Notes: a model not told the origin generated them from the letters alone. A stretch of 36,383 nt of DNA from Sulfobacillus sp. (GCA_027309085.1 DAIDDL010000042.1:1-36383); one strand, 5' to 3'; counted from the stretch's first letter, positions 22,727 through 31,357 are shown. Numbers and translations are program-made.

Positions 22727-23615
22727 TCGCTTCCCGCGGGGCCAGGCTCTTGGCTGAGCCGGCGGCTGTCGCCGCCAAGGCGCCCGCGCAGCAGCCGAGA
22801 GTGCAGGCATCCAGAGGGTTTGAGCCCGACGCCAGCGCCGCAACCAGCGCGCCGTTGAACGCATCCCCGGCGGCCGTGGGATCCACCGCCTCCACGGCTG
22901 GCGGGGGAATCTGCTGCCCGGGCTTGCCGCGCTCCTGAAACCATACCCCCTGAGCCCCCAGGGTGACGATCAGCATGGACAGGCTCGGATACGCCTCCCA
23001 CACCCTTTCCACCTGCTCTCTCAGTCCCCCGCCGTCCACGCCGCTCAGAACGCGCAGCTCTTCCGCATTGGGAGTGAGCACGTCAGCTTGGCGCAGCAAC
23101 TCCGGGGTCATGCTCCCTGCGGGCGCCGGGTCGCAAATCACCGTGCCATGCTGCTGGTGCATCAGCTCGGCTGCCCTTGCCGAGGCCTCCGCAGGAATTT
23201 CGCCCTGCACCAGAAGCCACCGGGAGTCTTTCCATAAGGGATGGCTTGCGGCGATATCAGCGGCGGTGACCTGCGCATTGGCCCCGGGCACATGCAGGAT
23301 ATATTGGTTCGAGGCTTCGATAATCGGCACGGCGCACGACGTCGGCGCGTCCGCCGTACCCACCCCTGAGGCGCTGAAATGGAAGCGGGCGAGCTCTGCG
23401 CGCGCCCAGTCGCCCAGGGCATCCTGGCCAACCTTCCCCACCAATGCCGGCTGGGCGCCGCACAGCAATGCCTGCAGCCCCTGATTGACCGCCTTGCCCC
23501 CCAAGTTAAGTCCGGGTGAGTGCACTTTCAGCGTTTCTCCGGAAATGGCCGGACGCGGCAAAATCAGCGGCAGGTCGACGACAATGCTTCCGATGACGGC
23601 GATGACTGGTGTCAT
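22692..23615 (-). CDS. PfkB-family carbohydrate kinase (ribokinase/fructokinase type)
   Basis: This 307-residue sugar kinase has the N-terminal GSIVVDLPL strand and sugar-binding LNLGGKAVNQ (GG at 39–40), as in ribokinase. TPNAEELRVLSG (181–192) and the C-terminal anion hole with catalytic base VDPTAAGDAFNG (D251) follow. The family usually has DTTGAGD here; the Pro after the first Asp is a small deviation. It would phosphorylate an imported or hydrolysed sugar with ATP. Divergent from the propeller hydrolase-like gene at 23701 (85 bp apart) and next to a sugar ABC transporter, fructose or ribose is the natural guess. AGGAGAAAGAAG lies upstream of the ATG. Confidence 0.88.
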   Translation of the reverse strand: MTPVIAVIGSIVVDLPLILPRPAISGETLKVHSPGLNLGGKAVNQGLQALLCGAQPALVGKVGQDALGDWARAELARFHFSASGVGTADAPTSCAVPIIEASNQYILHVPGANAQVTAADIAASHPLWKDSRWLLVQGEIPAEASARAAELMHQQHGTVICDPAPAGSMTPELLRQADVLTPNAEELRVLSGVDGGGLREQVERVWEAYPSLSMLIVTLGAQGVWFQERGKPGQQIPPPAVEAVDPTAAGDAFNGALVAALASGSNPLDACTLGCCAGALAATAAGSAKSLAPREAIRALWRATYRQ

Positions 23616-23700
23616 GGCTTCGCTCTTCTTTCTCCTAGGTATTTCGTCCTGCCGCCTGCCACGGTATCATAGACCATAGATGTCAAGGAGGCTTAGAACG

Positions 23701-24639
23701 TTGCTGTATAGTCAACAGTATCGAATCTGGGATTTTTGGGCAACCAGCGCGGGTCCCACCCATCACCTGTTCTATCTCAAAGCCCCGCGCACGGGCCCAG
23801 CTCAATCCCGCCACAACATGGCGGTGATCGGCCATGCGGTCTCGGACGAATGGGAGCACTGGGAAATACAGGCGGATGCCCTGCACCCGAGCCTTTCCCC
23901 TGCTTGGGACGACCTGTCTTTGTGGACAGGCAGCGTGATCCGTTTCGGCCCAGACTGGCTGATGTTCTATACTGGCCGGGACCAGCTTACCCGTACCCAA
24001 AATCTGGGGGTAGCGCTATCCCATGACTTATTTTCCTGGCAGCGTTTGACATCCCAGCCCATTGCGCAGCCGGACGCACAGTGGTATGTCACAGCGCCCG
24101 AAGAAGAGCCCGACACCTTTACCTGGCGCGACCCTTATGCACTGCAGGATCCGGCCAGCGGTTTGTACTATTTATTCATCTCGGCCCATGACCGCCGCCA
24201 GCCTTCCGGATATTCCGGAGCCATTGCGGCCGCCGTGTCCCCTGACTTGCGGCACTGGTCCGTACTGCCCCCGGTGCTGAGTCCCGGGTGGTTCCGCGAC
24301 ATGGAAGTGCCCACGGTCATTCACCGCCAGGGCCAGTGGTACCTGTACTGTTCCGTGAAGTCGGACTGGTACAGTCCAGATGCTCCTTATACGGAGCGCC
24401 GCACGACCATCTTGTGCTTCCAGTCACCCCATCTTCTCGGCCCCTACCAGCCGGTGTGGCAGCCGGAGGAATGCTCTCCGGCTCTGTGGTACGCGGCGCG
24501 CCCTGTCTATGACGAAGTCCGGGGTTTTCTCCTAATGGGGTGGCGAATGGGCTCTGAAGAAGGGCATGGGGAGAGCCCCTCTCCCTACGGCATTGATAAC
24601 CCTGTGCCTTTGTGCCTGCCTCCCGGCACAAAAGGATAG
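23701..24639 (+). CDS. Five-bladed beta-propeller glycoside hydrolase-like protein (GH32/GH43 type)
   Basis: This 312-residue cytoplasmic-looking protein, without signal peptide, has three spaced acids in the GH32/GH43/GH68 pattern: D11 in RIWDFWAT, D144 in TWRDPYAL and E202 in RDMEVPTV. Between them lie blades such as LWTGSVIRFGPDWLMFYTG, LGVALSHDLFSWQRL and AAVSPDLRHWSVLP. These enzymes cleave fructosides or arabino-/xylosides; here a fructosidase acting on an imported oligosaccharide would suit the kinase and transporter, but the substrate is not proven. I chose the TTG at 23701 because AAGGAGG ends 10 bp before it. The ATG at 23680 lies upstream of that site and has none of its own. Its stop lies inside a perfect palindrome. 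Confidence 0.75.
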   Translation: MLYSQQYRIWDFWATSAGPTHHLFYLKAPRTGPAQSRHNMAVIGHAVSDEWEHWEIQADALHPSLSPAWDDLSLWTGSVIRFGPDWLMFYTGRDQLTRTQNLGVALSHDLFSWQRLTSQPIAQPDAQWYVTAPEEEPDTFTWRDPYALQDPASGLYYLFISAHDRRQPSGYSGAIAAAVSPDLRHWSVLPPVLSPGWFRDMEVPTVIHRQGQWYLYCSVKSDWYSPDAPYTERRTTILCFQSPHLLGPYQPVWQPEECSPALWYAARPVYDEVRGFLLMGWRMGSEEGHGESPSPYGIDNPVPLCLPPGTKG

Positions 24640-24658
24640 CGCTATCCTTTTGTGCCGG
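24623..24658. terminator. 36-bp perfect palindrome containing both stop codons of convergent genes
   Basis: The two 18-base halves 24623–24640 and 24641–24658 are exact reverse complements with no spacer, centred on TAGC|GCTA. The plus-strand gene stops at 24637–24639 and the minus-strand gene at 24644–24642, so both proteins end in GTKG. As RNA it would form a long hairpin on either strand. A T4 run lies in the 3' arm, so it may act as a bidirectional terminator or 3' stabiliser, but it lacks a proper U-tract after the stem. Confidence 0.75.
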
Positions 24659-25508
24659 TGGTGGCAATCCCTTCAATAATAGCCCGCTGACCCATCAGAT
24701 ACAGAACAAACACGGGAATGCTGATGAACACGGTGGCTGCCATCAGCAAATTATAAACCGTGGCAAACTCTCCCTGAAAAGCTACCAGACCCAGCTGCAC
24801 CGTGTACATAGACTTGGTTTCAGTGAAAAGAAAGGGCAGGTAAAAGGAATTCCACTCCGCAATGAATGTGAGCAGACTCAAAGTCACCGTAGCAGGTTTC
24901 GCGAGGGGCCAGTACACCCTCCACAGAACCTGCCAGGGATTGGCGCCGTCCAGCATGGCCGCCTCCTCAAACGATTCGGGGATAGTGAGAAAGAACTGCC
25001 GGTAAAGAAAGATTCCAAAAGCATTGACCGCAGTGGGCACGATCAGAGCCCCAAAGGTATTAATCCAGTGCAGATTGGCCATCAGCACAAAGATCGGCAG
25101 GGCAATCACCTGAAAAGGAATGATCAGGGTCGCGACAAACCCAATAAACAGGGCCTGGCGGCCCGGAAACCGCATTCTGGCCAGCGCAAATCCTGCCATG
25201 GATGAGGTGATGACCTGACTGGCGGTGACGGCCACCGCCATAATCAGCGTATTGAGCACCTGCCGGGCAAAATTGGTGTAAGCCCAGGCATCGCGGTAGT
25301 TGGCCCAGCGCGGATGCAAGGGAAACAGCGGAATCGATCCCGTAGCAATCGCCGTATTAGAGCTGAGTGACCCCACAATTATCCAGTAAAAGGGGAACCC
25401 GAACACCACAATCGCAATCACCATATACGGCACGTACCGCCAGAATCCGGCATGCCGCCTTCTTTTTGGGGAAATCGGTGCCTTGGGAGCCGGGGTGGCT
25501 TCAACCAT
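24642..25508 (-). CDS. Sugar ABC transporter permease (MalG/CUT1 type)
   Basis: This 288-residue inner-membrane permease has about six hydrophobic helices and the cytoplasmic EAA loop FEEAAMLDGANPWQVLWRVYWPLAKPA that docks the ATPase. Length and layout fit the second permease of CUT1 (oligosaccharide) importers. A basic, Pro-rich N-terminus precedes the first helix. GGAGGGAA stands before the ATG. It is the last gene of the lacI–binding protein–permease–permease operon, 38 bp after the other permease. No ATPase is encoded; CUT1 systems often share an MsmK/MalK-type ATPase encoded elsewhere. Its stop lies in the 36-bp palindrome. Confidence 0.93.
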   Translation of the reverse strand: MVEATPAPKAPISPKRRRHAGFWRYVPYMVIAIVVFGFPFYWIIVGSLSSNTAIATGSIPLFPLHPRWANYRDAWAYTNFARQVLNTLIMAVAVTASQVITSSMAGFALARMRFPGRQALFIGFVATLIIPFQVIALPIFVLMANLHWINTFGALIVPTAVNAFGIFLYRQFFLTIPESFEEAAMLDGANPWQVLWRVYWPLAKPATVTLSLLTFIAEWNSFYLPFLFTETKSMYTVQLGLVAFQGEFATVYNLLMAATVFISIPVFVLYLMGQRAIIEGIATTGTKG

Positions 25509-25546
25509 CGTTTTGATTCCCTCCCATTATGTCTGTGCAAGCCAGG

Positions 25547-26428
25547 TTATGAAGCCCTGAACGACTCTTTCGTAAAGTAGCGCACCATTCCAATGGTCAA
25601 GGCCAGCACGACAATGAGCAGCAAGGCCGAAGCGGCAGCTGCCTGGCCCCAGGAATTCTGCACAAAAGCCAGATTCCAGATATAGTACACCAGCGTCGTC
25701 GTGGAGTTGACAGGCCCTCCATTGGTCATGACATAGATCGCGGAAAATGCACGGAAGCTGAAGATCAGATTGATTATCACCACGAAGAACGTGCTCTCCG
25801 CCAGCAGGGGCCACGTAATCGTCCGGAACTGGGTCCATCCGTCCTGCAGGCCGTCGATAGCGCCCGCTTCATAAATCTCACGGGGAATCGTCTGCAGCCC
25901 GGCCAGGTACAGCACCATATTGTAGCCGGCCATTTTCCAGGTATACATGGCGATAACATAGGGCAGGGCATAAGAGGGATTGTCCACCAGGTTTCCCGGG
26001 TGAAAACCCAAAAATCCCATAAGGTGGTCGAACAGTCCCCCTGAACTGCCCATCCAGACCCATGCCAGGCCTGCCGAGACAAACGACACCAGATAGGGGG
26101 CGAAACTGACACCCCGCAGAAAACTGCGGAATGGCAGGCGCCGATTTGCCAGCAGGGCCAGTCCCAGACCAATCGTGATGCTCGGCACCACCGTGCCCAC
26201 GACAAAAATTACGGTGTTGCGGATTACCAGTCCGAAAATGGGCTGTTGAAACAGATGCCGGAACTCGGCCAGCCCCGTGAAAGGTTTCACGGGGGACAGA
26301 CCGTTCCAATGATGCATGCTGAGCCACAGGATATATGCCATCGGATAATAAAAGAACACAGCCGTGAGAATGACCGCGGGCGCCAAAAACAGCGCAGCCC
26401 ACCACCGCAGCCGGCGCTGGCCTACCAT
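25547..26428 (-). CDS. Sugar ABC transporter permease (MalF/UgpA type)
   Basis: This 293-residue inner-membrane permease has six hydrophobic helices, starting with WAALFLAPAVILTAVFFYYPM. The EAA loop IYEAGAIDGLQDGWTQFRTITWPLLA lies in the second half. It pairs with the neighbouring MalG-type permease to form the translocation pore of a CUT1 sugar importer. The ATG at 26428 is preceded by GGAGGAGG. It lies 43 bp after the binding-protein gene in the same operon. Confidence 0.93.
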   Translation of the reverse strand: MVGQRRLRWWAALFLAPAVILTAVFFYYPMAYILWLSMHHWNGLSPVKPFTGLAEFRHLFQQPIFGLVIRNTVIFVVGTVVPSITIGLGLALLANRRLPFRSFLRGVSFAPYLVSFVSAGLAWVWMGSSGGLFDHLMGFLGFHPGNLVDNPSYALPYVIAMYTWKMAGYNMVLYLAGLQTIPREIYEAGAIDGLQDGWTQFRTITWPLLAESTFFVVIINLIFSFRAFSAIYVMTNGGPVNSTTTLVYYIWNLAFVQNSWGQAAAASALLLIVVLALTIGMVRYFTKESFRAS

Positions 26429-26471
26429 GCTCTCCCGACCTCCTCCTCAATGGCCATCTCAGCTGACTGGA

Positions 26472-27758
26472 TCATGAGCTTGCATCCAGAGCCTGCTGGG
26501 CCTGGACGGAAGCCTGGTGCAGCGCAGCGGTGGCGCTCATGCGGCCATAGAGAGTATTTTCGATGGCGTTGCCTATGTCAGCGGAAATTTGCGGGTAGGC
26601 TGGGATAGGCGGACGCGCCTTGCCTACTGCCATCGCCTTGACAAAGACGTTGATGAAAGGATTCTTTTTTAAATAGGCCTGGTACTGCGCAGAATCCTGG
26701 GCGGTCTTGGACACTGGCAGATAGCCGCTGCCAGTGTCATATCCGATCTGAAAGGCGGGGGTGGTGACATATTTGGCAAACAGAAAGGCGGCTTTGTCCT
26801 GGGCTGGCGTGGTATTGAAAATAAATAAGCTCTCCCCGCCAATGTTTGTCGCCGCAATTTTGTCTTTGGGCAGCGGGAAGGCGCCGTAGCTGACGGCATG
26901 CTGCTGCTGCAGTGCGGCCACATTCCACGGACCGTTGATGGTCATGGCCACTTTTCCGGACTCGAACGCTCCGAGCTGGTAGGAATCATTGAGTGGCCCA
27001 AAGGTGGCGACGTGGTCCTTCATGAGCGTATTCCAGAACTCAAGAGCTTTGATGCCGGCAGGACTGTCAAATGCGACCTTGGTCTGCGAAGAATTGAGCA
27101 GGTGGCCTCCGGCTTGCCAGAGCAGAGTCTCCCAAATCCAGACAGTCCATTCCTGGTTGCCTATCGGCATTTCAAAGCCGTAGGTTCCGTTGCTGGTCAG
27201 CTTCTTGGCATCTGCCAGAAACTGGGTCCATGTCGCGGGAGGCGTGGTGATTCCCGCCTTGGCAAAAAGTTTTTTGTTGTAGTAAACTCCCAGGTCATTG
27301 GCATCAAAGGGCATCGTCCAGACCTTGCCCTGGTATTCGCCCGTCTGCAATAGTCCCGAAAAGATGCTGGATGCTTGGAAGTTTGTGCTCTTGAAGTACT
27401 TCTGCGCTTCCACAATGGCGTCTGACGAGGCAAACTGCCCTGTGTAGGCGGGAGCAATCCACAAAAGATTCGGCGGGTCATGCGCGGCCACAGCGCTTTC
27501 CAGCTTAGGAAGCTCGGAATCTGCGGCCCCATAATTCTGCATGGAGATGTGGATGCCCGGATGGGACTTTTCGAAGGCCGCGATCTGTTTTTGCAGGTAG
27601 GTCTGCGTCTGGGGAGACTGGACCCCTTCCTCGAACGTCAAAGATACCGGACCTGTGCTGCTTTTGGCTGCAGCCTGGCTTGTGCCGCAACCCGCTAAAA
27701 CCATCGAGCCCAGAGAAGCCAGGGCGATAGGCGCAAACCAGCGCGTTCGTTGTGTCAT
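26472..27758 (-). CDS. Sugar ABC transporter substrate-binding lipoprotein (CUT1)
   Basis: This 428-residue extracellular solute-binding protein (family 1) has a signal peptide with lipobox VLAGC (C24), then VSLTFEEGVQSPQTQTYLQKQIAAFEKSHPGIHISMQ, VWTMPFDANDLGVYYNKKLFAKAGI and AMTINGPWNVAAL, all usual landmarks. It captures the sugar outside the cell and delivers it to the two permeases downstream. AAAGGAGGGG precedes the ATG. It is 24 bp behind the LacI-type regulator, so the whole operon shares the promoter before the regulator. The sugar is not identifiable, though the cluster context points to an oligosaccharide. Confidence 0.93.
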   Translation of the reverse strand: MTQRTRWFAPIALASLGSMVLAGCGTSQAAAKSSTGPVSLTFEEGVQSPQTQTYLQKQIAAFEKSHPGIHISMQNYGAADSELPKLESAVAAHDPPNLLWIAPAYTGQFASSDAIVEAQKYFKSTNFQASSIFSGLLQTGEYQGKVWTMPFDANDLGVYYNKKLFAKAGITTPPATWTQFLADAKKLTSNGTYGFEMPIGNQEWTVWIWETLLWQAGGHLLNSSQTKVAFDSPAGIKALEFWNTLMKDHVATFGPLNDSYQLGAFESGKVAMTINGPWNVAALQQQHAVSYGAFPLPKDKIAATNIGGESLFIFNTTPAQDKAAFLFAKYVTTPAFQIGYDTGSGYLPVSKTAQDSAQYQAYLKKNPFINVFVKAMAVGKARPPIPAYPQISADIGNAIENTLYGRMSATAALHQASVQAQQALDASS

Positions 27759-27782
27759 CTTGTATTACCCCTCCTTTAGGAT

Positions 27783-28802
27783 TTAGGATGCAGGGCCGGA
27801 CTCGTAGTCCGGCAACGGGTGACTGACTGTGACTGGGTCACTGCGTGCCACAAAGCGGCAGGGCAGAGTGGTCAGCAGCGGAACTTCGGCGTGGTGAATC
27901 CGCTGGAGGAGAAGGTCTGCTGCCGTGACACCAATTTCGTGGGTGGGCTGAACAATAACCGAGAGCGGAGGCCGCACAAATGATGTCCAGGGTTCCTCGT
28001 CAATAGTGATCAGGACCGTCGAAGACAAGATCTCGGGATAGTGCTCCTGCAGTGTGACGACCAGCCCCATGGCCATAAGATTGTTGCCCACCAGCACGAC
28101 GGACGGGCGCACCGGCTGCTCACTGAGCCAGCGAGCGGCATGAACTCCTCCTTCATAGCGGGAATCTCCGTAAAATACCCAGTGCCTGTGCGGGTTGGCT
28201 GCCTGTTCGAATCCCTGCCCTCTCTCCAATGTAGTCGACAGTCCCTGCTTTCCGGCAATCAGGGCAAAGCGCTCATGCCCCCGGGCTTTAAAGAAATTAA
28301 TGGCCTCACCGACAGCATCCTGACTATTCGTCACCACTGAGGGAATATTCACAGCGCTGAGGCGGCGGTCATAGCTGACAATGGGGACGGAAAATTCTGT
28401 GTAAAATTCCGCATCATCCGGACCGGACCGCACTGGGGCGAGCAGAATGCCGTCGACTCCTTTGGCGATAAGGTTTTGAATGGCTTCGGATTCGTGGCCG
28501 ACATCTTCATCGGAGTGGCTGACAATGACGGTATAATTGGATTCGCGTGCCCGGCTCTCCACCCCTCGGAATACGTGGGCAAAAAACGAATTGGTCAGGT
28601 CCGCTGCAACAAATCCAATGGTTTTAAGGCTATTGGTGCGCAACCCGCGTCCTAAGGCCGAAGGCACAAAATTTAGATCCTTCATAGCCTGCACGACGAG
28701 CAGCCGCGTCTGTCCAGACACAGCACGCGTGCCATTAATCACATGAGACACCGTCGCCGTGGACACTCCCGCCCGTTTCGCCACATCACGAATTGTCGAC
28801 AA
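27783..28802 (-). CDS. LacI-family transcriptional repressor of the sugar operon
   Basis: This 339-residue regulator has the N-terminal LacI helix-turn-helix (TIRDVAKRAGVSTATVSHVING, about 3–24), the hinge-helix region SALGRGLRTNS and a periplasmic-binding-protein-like effector domain (about 60–325, IGFVAADLTNSFFAHVFRGVE). The start is the TTG at 28802, with AGGAGG about 7 bp upstream and the conserved N-terminus immediately after. It is the first gene of its own operon, and a 26-bp palindromic operator with the typical central CG lies 15–41 bp upstream, just after the –10. This predicts autoregulation and control of the transporter genes, released by the imported sugar. Confidence 0.93.
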   Translation of the reverse strand: MSTIRDVAKRAGVSTATVSHVINGTRAVSGQTRLLVVQAMKDLNFVPSALGRGLRTNSLKTIGFVAADLTNSFFAHVFRGVESRARESNYTVIVSHSDEDVGHESEAIQNLIAKGVDGILLAPVRSGPDDAEFYTEFSVPIVSYDRRLSAVNIPSVVTNSQDAVGEAINFFKARGHERFALIAGKQGLSTTLERGQGFEQAANPHRHWVFYGDSRYEGGVHAARWLSEQPVRPSVVLVGNNLMAMGLVVTLQEHYPEILSSTVLITIDEEPWTSFVRPPLSVIVQPTHEIGVTAADLLLQRIHHAEVPLLTTLPCRFVARSDPVTVSHPLPDYESGPAS

Positions 28803-28817
28803 TACTCTTCCTCCTAG

Positions 28818-28843
28818 GTAATCGTTTACGCGTAAACGATTAC
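28818..28843. promoter_or_regulatory. LacI-type operator, 26-bp perfect palindrome
   Basis: GTAATCGTTTACG and its exact reverse complement CGTAAACGATTAC adjoin at 28830/28831. The central CG and the CGTTTACGCGTAAACG core are typical of LacI/PurR-family sites. It lies 4 bp downstream of the –10, over the transcription start. Confidence 0.9.
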
Positions 28844-28847
28844 TGTT

Positions 28848-28876
28848 AGAATATAAGTAATAAACCGGACAGTCAA
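28848..28876 (-). promoter_or_regulatory. Promoter of the lacI–ABC transporter operon
   Basis: On the minus strand TTGACT (28876–28871) and TATTCT (28853–28848) are separated by exactly 17 bp. Initiation would fall inside the palindromic operator, so bound repressor would block it. Confidence 0.8.
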
Positions 28877-28993
28877 GAACTTTTAGGAGACATCACGGGC
28901 AATTTTTTGGTGAGCGCGGAACCACAGTGGAGAGCTCAAGGCTCGTGCGCGCCGGCGGCTGGAACCGCAAACCCCATTGGGGGCATGATCAAA

Positions 28994-29016
28994 CCCGGCC
29001 GCCAGAACAGGCCGGG
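28994..29016 (-). terminator. Probable hairpin terminator after the 29–31 kb glycosyltransferase pair
   Basis: CCCGGCC and GGCCGGG pair across a 9-nt loop, followed on the minus strand by TTTGAT. The U-tract is short. The rest of 28877–29072 shows no gene or other element. Confidence 0.4.
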
Positions 29017-29072
29017 CTCTTCGCAGCGCACTTCCCCATTTCCGTGTGGAGCCACTTCTAGCGCACATTCCC

Positions 29073-30119
29073 TTACATCTTCCCTGCCAGATCCTCCAGC
29101 AGTGTCAGCGCCCTGTGGTCCCAGCTGTGGCCCGTCTGCACAGCGGCCGCAGCATTGACTTGGCACTGCCGGCGCGCGGGTTCCGAATCCAGAAGCTGTG
29201 TCAGGCCCCGGGCCAGGGCTTGGGCGTCATAGGGGGTGCGCAGGCCAATCTGGTAGCGTTCGACAAACTGGGCGGCCTCCGACTGGTCCGTGACCACGAC
29301 GGGGATCCCGTAAGACAGGTAGTCCATGAGCTTCAGCGGCCAGGCCAGGCGGGTATACGCCGTGTCGGGCCGGGGAATGACTGCCACATCAGCCCGCTGG
29401 TACCAGGGCACCAAGTCCGGACCCGACGCCTCAGTCAGCTGAATATAGGCAGGCAGCGTGCCCTGCGGCCACTCCTGCCGCCGCATCACCAGCGCCAGTC
29501 TGGCATTGGGCAATGTCTGGTGCACAATCCGCATCGCGTCGATCAGCAAGGCCACCCCGTCATACGCACCTCCCGCACCCACGTACAGGATCCAGGGGTT
29601 CTGTCCTCTCCCCACCGCATCGGGCCGGGAAATACAGTGGGCCCCAGGCGGCAGCAGCCGCACCTCCCGGCGGGGCAGCAATTCTCCGAGTCCCATGGTG
29701 GGCACGTACAAAATGTCGGCGCAGCCCGCATAAGCCCGCAGGGTGACCCCGTAGAGCACTTTCAGGGCATGTCCTCCGGGGCCCTTGATGGGATACAGGT
29801 CAGGAAACTTCTGGTAATAATCCCGCACAAAAATGGCCAGGGGCAAGCCCGCGCGCTTTACCCTCCACAAAAACCGCAGGTCAGCCCACGTAGCCGTGGA
29901 ACTCGCGCTCTCTACGTAGACCGCGTCCACTTGCTTTAGCAGCCCGCGCTTCCATGCTTCTTGCAGCACGGGTCGCCTCTGGCGGCGCGTCCCGGTAATC
30001 AGGGTCACCGTCGCATGCCGGGCCAAGGCCTCCGCCATCCGGTACGTCCGGACTTTCGGGGCCCTGTCGAGGGAGTCAATCGGGTACTGCCCCAAAACCA
30101 AAATGTGTTTCACCGTCAT
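29073..30119 (-). CDS. GT-B fold glycosyltransferase (GT4-like)
   Basis: This 348-residue protein has a GT-B plan: HILVLGQYPIDSLDRAPKVRTYRMAEAL at the N-terminus, and in the donor half NPWILYVGAGGAYDGVALLIDAM, LVPWYQRADVAVIPRPDTAYTRLAWPLKLMDYLSYGIPVVVTD. The K-x-MDY-x-SYG-IPVV segment replaces the classical GT4 EGFG signature. The ATG at 30119 overlaps the stop of the upstream glycosyltransferase (ATGA), so the pair is translationally coupled. It is the last gene of this two-gene unit. A role in surface polysaccharide assembly is inferred from family and context. Confidence 0.83.
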   Translation of the reverse strand: MTVKHILVLGQYPIDSLDRAPKVRTYRMAEALARHATVTLITGTRRQRRPVLQEAWKRGLLKQVDAVYVESASSTATWADLRFLWRVKRAGLPLAIFVRDYYQKFPDLYPIKGPGGHALKVLYGVTLRAYAGCADILYVPTMGLGELLPRREVRLLPPGAHCISRPDAVGRGQNPWILYVGAGGAYDGVALLIDAMRIVHQTLPNARLALVMRRQEWPQGTLPAYIQLTEASGPDLVPWYQRADVAVIPRPDTAYTRLAWPLKLMDYLSYGIPVVVTDQSEAAQFVERYQIGLRTPYDAQALARGLTQLLDSEPARRQCQVNAAAAVQTGHSWDHRALTLLEDLAGKM

Positions 30120-31357
30120 CCTTCTGAGTGCGGCTGGAAACTTTTGAGCCACTCCTCCGCGATGCGCTGCCATGTGTAGTGGTCCTGGACAAAGTTCCGG
30201 CCCGCCTGTCCCATAGCCGCCCACAACGCATCATCCATGTCGGCCATCTGGACAACGGCCCCGGCCAGCCCTGCGCCATCTTCAGGCTCCACCACCGTCC
30301 CGCCTCCCGCGGTTAGAATCAGCTCAGCCATCTCACCCTCGCCCACATAAATCACAGGCACCTGCGCCGACCAGGCCGGGAAGACCTTGGACGGCCGGGC
30401 CCCTTTAAATAAGGGGTGCTTGCGCAGCGGCACCACCACACCCCTGGCGATTCCAAAATACTCGGGCATGTTCTCTACGGGCTGCAGTGCGTCAAACCAC
30501 ACGTTATCCAGCCCGGCTTCACGGACCTGGCGCGTGAGTTCCGCCTTCACCGGCCCTTCCCCCACCAGGAGAAAGGCGATATCCGTGCGGTCTTGGAGGC
30601 GTTTGGCCGCCTCTACGACAACCTCCAGCCCCTGGGCATATCCCATCGTGCCAGGGTAGAGAAAAACCTTCTTGTGATGCGCGCCGAACCGGTTGAGCAG
30701 AGCTTCGCCCGGGGCGACCCGGGGAAATTTGGCGAGGTCCACGCCGTTGGGAAAGAACAGCACCTTCTCCGGAGCAATCCGGCCGGTATCCCTCACGGCT
30801 TGCTGAATCCCCTCGGTCACCGTGGACACATAGCCAGCGTGGGCATACAGAGACAATTCCAAATTCTTAGTGAGCCCTACCAGGAGGGGATTCGTCACCA
30901 AACCCAATGCCACCGCAGATTCTGGCCAGAGGTCGGACACTGACAGAATATAGGGCACATGAAACAAGCGGGAGTATAATCTTCCGGTGATCCCCAAAAA
31001 CAGGGGGGGCGACTCAATTAAGAGGTAATCGGGATGCGGCAGCTTGCGCAGTCCCGAAAAACTTGTCACCACGAAGGAAAAATAGTTCAGCAGGCGCCAC
31101 CAAAACCGCCGGTTGGGCGGGACACGCCAGATCCATGTGCGGATCACGGGAATGCCGCGGACAACCTCCTCCACCTGCATTCCCCGCCCCTGGCGGGACG
31201 ACGCGCCCAAGTGGTGGGACATCGCGGCGACGACCGAGACCCGGTGGCCCTTGCGTGTGAGTTCTTGAGCCATGGCTTCCAATCTGAGTGAGGCGGCGCC
31301 GGGCTCAGGCGGGTAGTACTGCGTTAAGAACACAAAGTGCAATGCGCGCTCTGCCAA
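30116..31357 (-). CDS. GT4 family glycosyltransferase (WcaI/WbuB-like)
   Basis: This GT-B enzyme of about 413 residues begins LHFVFLTQYYPPEPGAASLRLEAMAQEL and has IESPPLFLGITG, VSDLWPESAVALG, KVLFFPNGVDLAKF, KVFLYPGTMGYAQGLEVVV and PSKVFPAWSAQVPVIYVG, a set typical of WcaI/WbuB-like transferases for exopolysaccharide or O-antigen. I place the start at the TTG at 31357, which follows GGGGGAG by 8 bp. A longer frame to 31465 has no ribosome site and would run into the terminator hairpin of the upstream operon. It is coupled to the next gene by an ATGA overlap. Confidence 0.85.
   Translation of the reverse strand: MAERALHFVFLTQYYPPEPGAASLRLEAMAQELTRKGHRVSVVAAMSHHLGASSRQGRGMQVEEVVRGIPVIRTWIWRVPPNRRFWWRLLNYFSFVVTSFSGLRKLPHPDYLLIESPPLFLGITGRLYSRLFHVPYILSVSDLWPESAVALGLVTNPLLVGLTKNLELSLYAHAGYVSTVTEGIQQAVRDTGRIAPEKVLFFPNGVDLAKFPRVAPGEALLNRFGAHHKKVFLYPGTMGYAQGLEVVVEAAKRLQDRTDIAFLLVGEGPVKAELTRQVREAGLDNVWFDALQPVENMPEYFGIARGVVVPLRKHPLFKGARPSKVFPAWSAQVPVIYVGEGEMAELILTAGGGTVVEPEDGAGLAGAVVQMADMDDALWAAMGQAGRNFVQDHYTWQRIAEEWLKSFQPHSEG

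Noticed and set aside
23680-23700. ATG at 23680 as start of the propeller enzyme
   Set aside because: The strong AAGGAGG lies downstream of this ATG and is correctly spaced for the TTG at 23701.
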